NCBI GenBank assembly: GCA_044238435.1
Contig: JBIIDH010000008.1
Coordinates: 1-55,910, forward strand
From: VFMC01 sp044238435
Lineage (GTDB): Bacteria; Actinomycetota; Acidimicrobiia; Acidimicrobiales; Ilumatobacteraceae
DNA length: 55,910 bases
Reading direction: 5' to 3'
Both the position numbers and the translations under genes were made by a program. The notes under the pieces are model-generated. The model ran no database searches. It was not told the origin of the DNA and saw only the letters and a list, made by a program, of their open reading frames with translations. This document shows, piece after piece, positions 23,322 to 30,478 of the stretch. Each line of letters opens with the position of its first letter. The stretch's first letter is position 1.

Positions 23322-24704
23322 ATGGCCGGACTGCTTTCACGCGACGAACTCGAGGCACTCATCCGCAACGGTGAGATCGACACCGTGCTGATGGTGTTCC
23401 CCGATCTGCAGGGTCGCCTGGTGGGTAAGCGCACCACGGGCCGGTTCTTTCTGCAGAGTGTGGCCGACGCCGGCACCGAGAACTGCGACTACCTCATCGC
23501 CTGCGACATGGACAACAACCCCGTGTCGGGCTACCGGTTCACCAGTTACGAGCAGGGCTACGGCGACATGCTGGCCCGTGCCGACTGGAACACCGTACGG
23601 CTCATCCCGTGGGTCGAGAAGACGGCGATGATCATGTGCGATCTGCTGAACGTGAGCACCGGCGAACTGATCGAGGTTGCGCCGCGTAGCATCCTGCAGC
23701 GCCAGGTCGACGAGGCGGCGGCGATGGGACTGCTGCCGATGGTGGCCAGCGAGATCGAGTTCTACCTGTTCCGCGACACCTACGACGAGGCCCACGACAA
23801 GGGCTACCGCGGTCTGCGCCCGCACTCGCCGTGGATCGAGGACTACCACATCCTGCAGACCACCAAGGACGAGTACATCCTCGGCCAGATCCGCCGCAAC
23901 CTCGAAGCGGCCGGTGTGCCGGTGGAGTTCTCGAAGGGTGAGGCCGGCAAGGGCCAGCACGAGATCAACCTCGACTACACCACGGCTGTCGAGATGGCCG
24001 ACCGCAACAGCGTCTACAAGACGGCCGCCAAGGAGATCGCCCATCTGAACGGCCGTTCGGTGACGTTCATGGCCAAGTACGACTTCAGCGACACCGGCTC
24101 GTCGTGTCACATCCACTCGAGCATGTGGAGCCTCGACGGCAGCCAGGCCCTGTTCGATGGGCACGCAGATGGACATCACGGCCAGCACGGCATGAGCGAG
24201 ATGTTCCAGCACTACCTGGCCGGCCTCATCGCCACCGCCCGCGAGTTCAGCCTGCTGTGGGCGCCCACCGTCAACAGCTACAAGCGCTTCCAGCTCGGTT
24301 CGTGGGCTCCCACCGGTATCGGCTGGGGTGTCGACAACCGCACCCTCGGCTTCCGCAAGGTGGGCCACGGCAAGGGCACCCGCGTCGAGTGCCGCATCCC
24401 CGGCGCCGATGCCAACTCGTACTTCGCCTTCGCCGGTCAGATCGCCGGTGGCCTGTACGGCATCCGCCACAAACTGCCCCTCGGCGAGCCCTACGTGGGC
24501 AACGGCTACGAGGCCGCCGCCATCGATCGCATCCCGTGGAACCTGCCCGACGCCATCGCCCTGTGGGAACAGTCGAGTATCGCCCGCGAGTGCTTCGGTG
24601 ACGAGGTGCACCACCACATCCTCACCATGGCCAAGGCCGAGTGGCAGGCGTTCAACCAGACCGTCACCGACTGGGAACTCCGCCGCTACTGGGAGCGCAT
24701 CTAG
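23322..24704 (+). CDS. Glutamine synthetase family protein (gamma-glutamyl ligase)
   Basis: A 460-residue cytoplasmic ligase with the GS fold. Metal and ATP residues are recognisable in ASEIEFYLF, KGEAGKGQHEINLDYT and GSSCHIHSSMW. The glutamate-binding part reads APTVNSYKRFQ, then WAPTGIGWGVDNRTLGFR and RVECRIPGADANSYFAFA. The last part differs from housekeeping GlnA, where the loop is usually PGYEAP...RNRS, and there is no Tyr adenylylation motif of the GSI-beta type. It therefore belongs with the GlnA3/GlnA4/PuuA-like group that glutamylates polyamines, amines or ethanolamine; which amine is not visible. It is preceded by carD and followed by an AlkX-like gene. Confidence 0.9.
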   Translation: MAGLLSRDELEALIRNGEIDTVLMVFPDLQGRLVGKRTTGRFFLQSVADAGTENCDYLIACDMDNNPVSGYRFTSYEQGYGDMLARADWNTVRLIPWVEKTAMIMCDLLNVSTGELIEVAPRSILQRQVDEAAAMGLLPMVASEIEFYLFRDTYDEAHDKGYRGLRPHSPWIEDYHILQTTKDEYILGQIRRNLEAAGVPVEFSKGEAGKGQHEINLDYTTAVEMADRNSVYKTAAKEIAHLNGRSVTFMAKYDFSDTGSSCHIHSSMWSLDGSQALFDGHADGHHGQHGMSEMFQHYLAGLIATAREFSLLWAPTVNSYKRFQLGSWAPTGIGWGVDNRTLGFRKVGHGKGTRVECRIPGADANSYFAFAGQIAGGLYGIRHKLPLGEPYVGNGYEAAAIDRIPWNLPDAIALWEQSSIARECFGDEVHHHILTMAKAEWQAFNQTVTDWELRRYWERI

Positions 24705-24727
24705 GCCGGTGAGCCAGACGACAGCGT

Positions 24728-25840
24728 GTGACTGAGGTGCAACGACTGACGTTGCGCGATGCCCGCCGCATCGCGGTGAGTGCCCAACTGCTCGACGCCC
24801 ATCGGCCGACCGATTTCATCGACGTGGTGCGTCACCTTGCTGCGGTGCAGGTGGACGGGACGAAGTCGGTGGCCCCGAGCGCCGACCTGGTGCTGTGGAG
24901 CCGACTCGGTCCGTCGTACTCGACGGCGCACCTGGCCGCCGCGCTGGCCGAGCATCGGGTCGTCGACCTGCGCGGCATCCTGCGACCGGCCGACGATGTC
25001 GCTCTGTACCGCGCCGAGATGGCCAGTTGGCCGGGCGAGCGCGACGTACCCGCGTATCGCCAGCGCCAGAGCGACTGGCTCGATGCGAACGAAGGATGCC
25101 GTCGCGACATCCTGCGGCGGCTGCGCGCCGAGGGGCCGCTGTCGTCGAAGCAGATCCCCGACTCGTGTTCGACGCCGTGGGCATCGTCGGGCTGGAACAA
25201 CAACAAGAACGTCGGGATGCTGCTCGAGTTCATGGGCCAGCGCGGTGAGGTCGCCATCGCCGGTCACCGTGGCCGCGACCGTGTGTGGGACCTCGCTGAG
25301 CGGGTGTACCCCGACGCGCCGATCGTGCCCGCCGCCGCCGCCAACCGCATCCGTGCCGATCGGCGCCTGCGTGCGCTCGGGATCGCCCGCGCTCGCGCGG
25401 TCGAGACGCCGATCGAGCCCAATGATGTCGGCGACACCGGCATCGCTGCGGTCGTCGATGGCGTCCGCGGCGAGTGGCGCGTCGACCCGGATGCGCTCGA
25501 CGCACTGAGCCGCCCGTTCGAGGGCCGGGCAGCCCTGCTGTCACCGCTCGACCGGCTCGTGTACGACCGCAGCCGGATGGCCGAACTGTTCGGGTTCGAC
25601 TACGCGCTCGAGATGTACAAGCCGGCGACCGAGCGGAAGTGGGGGTACTTCGCGCTGCCGATCCTGTTCGGCGATCGACTGGTCGGCAAGCTCGACGCGA
25701 CCGCCGACAAGAAACGTCGCAGCCTGCGCGTGGATGCCGTCCACGAAGACGAGCGGTTCACCAAGCAGATGGCTGCCGCGGTCGACCACGAGATCGACGA
25801 CCTCAGGATCTGGATCGAACGAGAGGTATTCGGTCGATGA
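24728..25840 (+). CDS. AlkX/YcaQ-type winged-helix DNA glycosylase
   Basis: A 370-residue protein of the HTH_42 (AlkZ/AlkX/YcaQ) family, which remove bulky alkylated bases and unhook interstrand crosslinks. The catalytic Q-x-D motif is present as Gln41-Val-Asp43 in HLAAVQVDG, the version found in AlkX/YcaQ. Other family marks are DLRGILRPADDVALYR, the winged-helix LRAEGPLSSKQIPD, GWNNNKNVGMLLEFM, and near the end LLSPLDRLVYDRSRM, YKPATERKWGYFALPILFGDRLVGKLD. The GTG start at 24728 lies 23 bases after the glutamine synthetase stop. It is the first of a group of nucleic-acid-related genes. Confidence 0.88.
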   Translation: MTEVQRLTLRDARRIAVSAQLLDAHRPTDFIDVVRHLAAVQVDGTKSVAPSADLVLWSRLGPSYSTAHLAAALAEHRVVDLRGILRPADDVALYRAEMASWPGERDVPAYRQRQSDWLDANEGCRRDILRRLRAEGPLSSKQIPDSCSTPWASSGWNNNKNVGMLLEFMGQRGEVAIAGHRGRDRVWDLAERVYPDAPIVPAAAANRIRADRRLRALGIARARAVETPIEPNDVGDTGIAAVVDGVRGEWRVDPDALDALSRPFEGRAALLSPLDRLVYDRSRMAELFGFDYALEMYKPATERKWGYFALPILFGDRLVGKLDATADKKRRSLRVDAVHEDERFTKQMAAAVDHEIDDLRIWIEREVFGR

Positions 25841-25884
25841 CCGCTCAGGCCTCGAATACCGTATGCTATTCGAACGAATAGCAT
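25825..25884 (+). promoter_or_regulatory. Cluster of TATTCG operator half-sites upstream of the HTH gene
   Basis: Two inverted repeats share the core TATTCG. GGTATTCG (25825-25832) pairs with CGAATACC (25853-25860). ATGCTATTCG (25863-25872) pairs with CGAATAGCAT (25875-25884) with only AA between. The second palindrome directly overlaps a -10-like TATGCT (25862-25867) and ends at the GGGAGG ribosome-binding site (25885-25890). The first half-site lies inside the end of the AlkX-like gene. Binding by the encoded HTH protein would block transcription, as in toxin-antitoxin autoregulation. Confidence 0.72.
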
Positions 25885-25896
25885 GGGAGGTAGCGG

Positions 25897-26424
25897 GTGG
25901 ACACATCGGCGATCATCAAGACGGTTCGAGCCAGGACCGGCCTCAGCCAGCGCGCCGTGGCAGAAGCCGCAGGTACGTCGGGCCCTACCGTCGCCGACTA
26001 TGAGGCGGGCCGAAAGGAGCCGCGGCTGTCGACGCTGAGTCGGATCGCAGAAGCGGTCGGTCTGGAGCTCGAACTTCGGTTCGTGCCATCCCGACACGAG
26101 CTGGCGCTCGATCGGCAGCGCCGACTACGCCTTGCCATGGCAGCTGCGACGGCCTACCGCGTTCGCGAGCGGTGGGACGATGCCCGACATCTCGCGATCG
26201 AGCAGTTGGATGGACTGGCGGCCACTGTTCGAGGTCAATCGGGTGAGCAGTGGGTCAGAACATGGCGTCATGCGGTCGACGACGGCCCCGAGGCGGTGGC
26301 ACAACTCCTGCTGCGCGACGATCCCGACGGCGACGATCTGCGCCAAGTGGCCCCGTTCTCTGGGTTGATGACCGATGACGAGCGCCGACTGGTGCTGGCG
26401 GCGGCAGCGGCGGTGCAGATGTGA
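25897..26424 (+). CDS. Xre-family HTH protein (putative antitoxin)
   Basis: A 175-residue protein with an N-terminal Cro/C1-type HTH at residues 4-60 (RARTGLSQRAVAEAAGTSGP, TVADYEAGRKEPRLSTLSRI). The C-terminal 110 residues are helical and charged, with no family I can name; they could contact the partner protein. The GTG start at 25897 follows GGGAGG by 6 bases. Its stop overlaps the GTG start of the nucleotidyltransferase gene (GTGA). Codon use and base composition are less GC-extreme than in flanking housekeeping genes, suggesting recent acquisition. Role as antitoxin and autorepressor is inferred from gene order and the palindromes upstream. Confidence 0.8.
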   Translation: MDTSAIIKTVRARTGLSQRAVAEAAGTSGPTVADYEAGRKEPRLSTLSRIAEAVGLELELRFVPSRHELALDRQRRLRLAMAAATAYRVRERWDDARHLAIEQLDGLAATVRGQSGEQWVRTWRHAVDDGPEAVAQLLLRDDPDGDDLRQVAPFSGLMTDDERRLVLAAAAAVQM

Positions 26425-26978
26425 ATCGCGAGCAACTGGCCCATGTCGTGCGCGCTGCAGCCACCGTGGTTGGCGTCGATGACGTGATCGTGCTCGGCTC
26501 CCAGGCGATCCTGGCGACAGTCGATGACGTGGAACTGCCGTACGAGGTGACGCGATCGATCGAAGCCGACATCGCTGTGGATCACGAGATCTCGAGAATC
26601 TCACTGGGTGTCGATCGCGCCGACCTCGCGCTGCTCATCGAAGGAGCGCTCGGTGAGGGTTCGATGTTCCACGCCACCTACGGCTACTACGCCGAAGGTG
26701 TCGAAATCGAGGTTGCAGTGTTGGCTGAGGGCTGGCGCGAACGACTCGTCCCGTTGATCAGCGAATCCGTTGCTGGGGCAAAGGTGGGATGGTGCCTGAG
26801 CGCGAGCGATGTCTGGATTTCGAAAGCCGCTGCTGGGCGCACCAAGGATGCCGAGTACTGCACGGCACTTGCAGCGGCGTCGCTGGTTGACCGGGCGGAT
26901 CTCGAGCGTCTGGCGCGAGCGATCGGGATGCCTCACAGGGCGTCGATCGACCGTGTGATGGCCCGATCGTTCAGCTGA
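26421..26978 (+). CDS. DUF6036-like nucleotidyltransferase (putative toxin)
   Basis: A 185-residue protein with a nucleotidyltransferase-like start, DDVIVLGSQAILATV (the hGSxA motif at about 24-30), then SIEADIAVD in place of the usual DxD metal pair, so an ExD/DxxxD arrangement. The C-terminal half has LSASDVWISKAAAGRTKDAEY and LVDRADLERLARAIG, the pattern of DUF6036/AbiEii-like nucleotidyltransferases, in which the Lys and Arg of SKAAAGRTKD are typical. Proteins of this superfamily paired with HTH partners include toxins that modify tRNA ends or proteins. It is translationally coupled to the upstream HTH gene. Toxicity is not shown by sequence. Confidence 0.75.
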   Translation: MNREQLAHVVRAAATVVGVDDVIVLGSQAILATVDDVELPYEVTRSIEADIAVDHEISRISLGVDRADLALLIEGALGEGSMFHATYGYYAEGVEIEVAVLAEGWRERLVPLISESVAGAKVGWCLSASDVWISKAAAGRTKDAEYCTALAAASLVDRADLERLARAIGMPHRASIDRVMARSFS

Positions 26979-27064
26979 TCGCACCGCCGCAGACGACGCT
27001 CGATGGTCGGAGTGGATGTGCCAGCCACCGATCGAATGTCCAGGGTCGTTGTCGGACTCCTGGA

Positions 27065-27580
27065 TCATCTGAACTCGAACGACGCAAGCTCTTCCCAGTC
27101 ATCAGGCCCTGACCGGACGACCATCAGATGTCGTGCCACGAACTCGACTGGCAACATGTCGGACACCTCGAGCATGAGGTGCTGGCGGCACTCGGCATCT
27201 CGTTCGACGCCGAGCGACAGGTGAGGCACGAACGAAGGGGCGTCGGCACGGGCTGTGAGGCTCGGAAACGAGGCCATCACCGTCGACTGGAGGTCGCTGA
27301 ATGGAGCTGGCTCATCGGGCGCGAGGTAGTACCTGCCATTCTCGAAATCTCGGCATGCCGAGAGCCGACAGACGAAGACCGGCGTTGCGGCCGCAACCAT
27401 CGCCAGAGCGTCGAGGGTCGTGATCGACAGTTCGGGTTCGGGCACGAACGGCGTCGCGATCGTGATGTGGGCAACGGGTGCCGAGGTACGGCTCCGTGGG
27501 AACTGCTCGGCGAGCCGGCAGAGCTCGCCGACTGACGGAGCCGGAATGATCAGCGCGGTGTGGGTGGCGGTCTCGGTCAT
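27065..27580 (-). CDS. 2H phosphoesterase (2'-5' RNA ligase superfamily)
   Basis: A 171-residue protein with the two HxT/S motifs of 2H phosphoesterases: His38-Ile-Thr40 in VAHITIATPF and His120-Leu-Ser122 in VPHLSLGV. The spacing of 82 residues is normal. These enzymes act on 2',3'-cyclic or 2'-5' phosphodiester bonds in RNA and small nucleotides. The ATG at 27580 was preferred over the GTG at 27589 because GAGGAG then lies 8 bases upstream. It follows the EEP-family gene by 12 bases and is probably cotranscribed. The 86 bases between its stop and that of the nucleotidyltransferase (26979-27064) show nothing I can name. Confidence 0.85.
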   Translation of the reverse strand: MTETATHTALIIPAPSVGELCRLAEQFPRSRTSAPVAHITIATPFVPEPELSITTLDALAMVAAATPVFVCRLSACRDFENGRYYLAPDEPAPFSDLQSTVMASFPSLTARADAPSFVPHLSLGVERDAECRQHLMLEVSDMLPVEFVARHLMVVRSGPDDWEELASFEFR

Positions 27581-27592
27581 CTCCGGCACTCC

Positions 27593-28306
27593 TCAGGCCT
27601 CGAAGGCGACCAGCACGGGGATGTGGTCGCTGAGCGCCCACCACCACTCGCCGCCGTCGGGCTGCGCCTGCTCGACCAGGCGGGCGTGCTCGGGAATGAG
27701 CACGTAGTCGAGGCGCTGCGCCGGTGCGATCGACGGGTTGGTGGGGCCGCCGCCCGGGTCGCGCAGGTCGACTGCTCGGAACTCGCGGAGCACCTCCACC
27801 TCGTCGGGGGCGTTGAGGTCGCCGGCCACCACCGTGAGCGGCGCGGCGTCGGCGCGCACCCGCGCCGCCACCCGACCTGCCTGGGCGATGCGCTGGTCGG
27901 CGCCCGAGGCATGCGCGGCGAGGTGGGTGTTCACCACCCGCAGGCGGTCGCTGCCGCGCTCCACGTCGGCCGCCAGCAGCACACGGTGCCGCCAGGTCCA
28001 CGGATGCACACCCGGCGAGATGGTCTGGTGGTGGAAGTGGGTGAGCCGGTGCGGCGACATGATGGCCAGGCCTTCCGCCTTCCACCACACCGCGTGCGAG
28101 TACGGGTAGTGCTTGCGTCCCCAGCGGTGCTGCCAGCCCAGTAACTGGGCCAGATCGCGGGCCTGGTGCGGCTGGATCTCCTGCAGCGCCACGACATCGG
28201 GCTCGTACTCGCGGATGACCTCGGCGAGCGCGGCCAACGGCGGCCGGGCTGCGCCACGCACGTTCCACGTGAGCACCCGCCAGGTGGTGGAGGCATCGCT
28301 GGTCAT
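27593..28306 (-). CDS. Endonuclease/exonuclease/phosphatase (EEP) family protein
   Basis: A 237-residue EEP-fold metal-dependent phosphoesterase. All family residues are visible: Asn in LTWNVRG, Glu in VVALQEIQPHQ, His in VVNTHLAAH, Asp/Asn in VVAGDLNAPDE, Asp/Tyr in RLDYVLIPEH and Asp/His in WALSDHIPV. Possible substrates are DNA, phospholipids or nucleotides; with no signal peptide it is cytoplasmic, so nucleic acid or nucleotide is favoured. It is the promoter-proximal gene of a two-gene operon with the 2H phosphoesterase and is divergent from an SDR gene with a 38-base gap. Confidence 0.88.
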   Translation of the reverse strand: MTSDASTTWRVLTWNVRGAARPPLAALAEVIREYEPDVVALQEIQPHQARDLAQLLGWQHRWGRKHYPYSHAVWWKAEGLAIMSPHRLTHFHHQTISPGVHPWTWRHRVLLAADVERGSDRLRVVNTHLAAHASGADQRIAQAGRVAARVRADAAPLTVVAGDLNAPDEVEVLREFRAVDLRDPGGGPTNPSIAPAQRLDYVLIPEHARLVEQAQPDGGEWWWALSDHIPVLVAFEA

Positions 28307-28331
28307 CAGGTGGTCAGTCTTGCCGGTCGGC

Positions 28332-28337
28332 TACCGT
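28332..28337 (+). promoter_or_regulatory. Putative -10 element for leaderless SDR gene
   Basis: TACCGT ends 7 bases before the ATG at 28345, in the 38-base gap shared with the divergent EEP gene. No ribosome-binding site lies between. Confidence 0.45.
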
Positions 28338-28344
28338 CGGCGCC

Positions 28345-29130
28345 ATGAATCGTCTCGAAGGCAGAGTGGCCCTCATCACAGGTGCAGCATCGGGTCTCGG
28401 TCGCGTGGGCGCCGAGTTGTTCGCGGCGCAGGGCGCCAAGGTGGTCGTGGCCGACATGGCCGACGGCGACGAGGTGGTGGAAGCCATCGCCGCTGCCGGC
28501 GGCGAGGCCAGCTACGTGAGCTGCGACGTCACCGACCCCGGTTCGGTGGAGGCCGCGGTGCAGCACGCGGTCGAGACGTTCGGCGGCCTGCACGTGCTGT
28601 ACAACAACGCCGGCGTCATGCTGGGCGACGACGACAACCCGGTCACCACCAGCATCGACACCTATCAGCGCACGATGGACATCAATGTCCTCGGCGTGAT
28701 GCTGGGCTGCAAGTACGCCATCCCGGCGATGCTCGAGTCGGCCAAGGCCAGTGGGCAATCGAGCTCGATCATCAATGTGGCCTCGTTCGTGGCGCACATG
28801 GGCGCTGCCACCCCGCAGGTGGCCTACACGGCGTCGAAGGGTGCAGTGCTGGCGATGACCCGCGAGATCGCCGTCATCTATGCGCGCCAGGGCCTGCGCG
28901 CCAACTCGCTGTGCCCCGGGCCGATCATGACGCCGCTGCTCGCCAAGTTCCTGAGCGACGACGCCAAGCGCAACCGCCGTCTGGTGCACATCCCGATGGG
29001 TCGCTTCGGTGAGCCGGTCGAGATCGCCAACGGTGCGTTGTTCCTGGCGAGCAACGAGTCGAGCTGGATGACCGGCCAGAGCCTCATCATCGACGGCGGC
29101 ATCACCTCGGCCTACGTCACCCCCGAATGA
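28345..29130 (+). CDS. Short-chain dehydrogenase/reductase
   Basis: A 261-residue classical SDR. The nucleotide site TGAASGLGRVGAELF (about residues 12-26) is followed by an Asp at the end of strand 2 (VVVADMADGD), which favours NAD(H). The structural NNAGV, the catalytic Ser in VASFVAHMG and the YTASK motif are intact, and the C-terminus IIDGGITSAYVTPE is typical. The substrate is unknown; close relatives act on secondary alcohols, steroids or acyl chains. Seven bases separate its stop from the next gene, a PLP decarboxylase, so they are probably cotranscribed. Confidence 0.92.
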   Translation: MNRLEGRVALITGAASGLGRVGAELFAAQGAKVVVADMADGDEVVEAIAAAGGEASYVSCDVTDPGSVEAAVQHAVETFGGLHVLYNNAGVMLGDDDNPVTTSIDTYQRTMDINVLGVMLGCKYAIPAMLESAKASGQSSSIINVASFVAHMGAATPQVAYTASKGAVLAMTREIAVIYARQGLRANSLCPGPIMTPLLAKFLSDDAKRNRRLVHIPMGRFGEPVEIANGALFLASNESSWMTGQSLIIDGGITSAYVTPE

Positions 29131-29137
29131 CCTGGAG

Positions 29138-30478
29138 ATGACGGCCGTCGATCGCCTGCACGGCGCCGATGCCGACATCGGCGACCTGGCGGCGCGGGCC
29201 ACCGCATGGATCACCGACCGCATCGCCCACAGCCCGGTGGGGCGGGTGGGTGATCGACGCGACCTGGCCGAGGCATTGGCCGGTGGCATCACCGACGAAG
29301 GCGTCGGCCTCGACGAGGCGTGGCGGCGTTTCACCGATGTGGTGGTGCCCAACACGATCGGCCTCGACAGCAACCGGTTCTGCGCGTTCATCCCGATGTC
29401 ACCCACAGCCGCATCGGTGTGGATGGACACGGTGGTGAGTGCGGCGAACTTCTCGGCCGAGAGTTGGCTCGAGGCCGCCGGTGCGGTGGCCGCCGAAGTG
29501 GAGGTCATCGACCTGCTGGCCCGCACGGCGGGGATGCCCCAGGGAGCGAGCGGCTGCTTCATGAGCGGCGGCTCGATCGGCAACCTGTCGGCGCTCGCCG
29601 TCGCCCGCGACCAGGCACCCAGTCGGCGGGCGGTAGCCGTCGCCGACACGGCGCACGCCTCGGTGCGCAACGCACTGCACCTGCTCGGCATGGAGGCGCT
29701 GGTGGTGCCCACCGGGGCCGACTACCGCCTCACGGCCGCGGCGTTGCGTGCCGCGATCGGTGATCGCTTCGATATTGCCGCCATCGTGGCCTCGGGCGGC
29801 AGCACCAACGGAGGGGTGATCGACGACCTTGCGGGCTGCGCCGACGTGGCCGCCGAGGTGGGTGCCTGGTTGCACGTCGATGGCGCATACGGTCTGGCCG
29901 CGATGCTGCTGCCGGAACTGCGCGAGCGCTTCGCCGGGATCGAGCGGGCCGACTCGTTCATCGTCGACCCGCACAAGTGGCTGTTCTCCACCGCTGGGTC
30001 GTGTGCGCTGGTGTATCGGCAGCCGCACCTGGCCCGCGAGGTCCACACCCAGCACGGCCCCTACATCGACGTGCTGCGCACCGACGAGGAGGCCTACAAC
30101 CCCTGCGATCTCGGCTTCCAGCTCACCCGCCGGGCCAGCGGGATGCCGTTGTGGTTCGCCCTCACCCTGCACGGCCTCGACGCCTTCCGCGACGCCATCC
30201 GGGCCAGCATCGACCTGGCGTCCGACTTCGCTGCTGCGCTCGAGGCCTGCCCGGTGGCCAGCGTGGTGTTGCGTCCTGAACTCGGCGTGGTGTTGTTCCG
30301 CCGCGACGGTTGGGATGCGCCCGAGTGGAAGCTGTGGGCCGAGCGCCTGCTGGCCGACCAGATCGCATTCGTCGCCCCCTCCACGTATCGCGGCGAGGCT
30401 GTGGGCCGCGTCGTGTTCATGCACCCGTCGACCCCCGCCGACCTGATCGACGACCTGGTCGCCAGCCTGCAGCCATGA
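29138..30478 (+). CDS. PLP-dependent group II amino acid decarboxylase family protein
   Basis: A 446-residue fold-type I PLP enzyme of the AADC/glutamate decarboxylase family. It shows the MSGGSIGNLSAL phosphate-binding segment, the Asp of WLHVDGAYG that holds the pyridine nitrogen, and the Schiff-base Lys in DSFIVDPHKWLF. Related enzymes decarboxylate aromatic amino acids, glutamate, aspartate or cysteine sulfinate; the substrate cannot be read here. It begins 7 bases after the SDR gene and its stop overlaps the ClC gene start (ATGA). A decarboxylase coupled to a ClC protein suggests acid or proton handling (see findings). Confidence 0.9.
   Translation: MTAVDRLHGADADIGDLAARATAWITDRIAHSPVGRVGDRRDLAEALAGGITDEGVGLDEAWRRFTDVVVPNTIGLDSNRFCAFIPMSPTAASVWMDTVVSAANFSAESWLEAAGAVAAEVEVIDLLARTAGMPQGASGCFMSGGSIGNLSALAVARDQAPSRRAVAVADTAHASVRNALHLLGMEALVVPTGADYRLTAAALRAAIGDRFDIAAIVASGGSTNGGVIDDLAGCADVAAEVGAWLHVDGAYGLAAMLLPELRERFAGIERADSFIVDPHKWLFSTAGSCALVYRQPHLAREVHTQHGPYIDVLRTDEEAYNPCDLGFQLTRRASGMPLWFALTLHGLDAFRDAIRASIDLASDFAAALEACPVASVVLRPELGVVLFRRDGWDAPEWKLWAERLLADQIAFVAPSTYRGEAVGRVVFMHPSTPADLIDDLVASLQP

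Noticed and set aside
26979..27064. Possible small gene or RNA in the gap after the nucleotidyltransferase gene
   Set aside because: 86 bases between convergent stops with no start plus ribosome-binding site and no strong hairpin.
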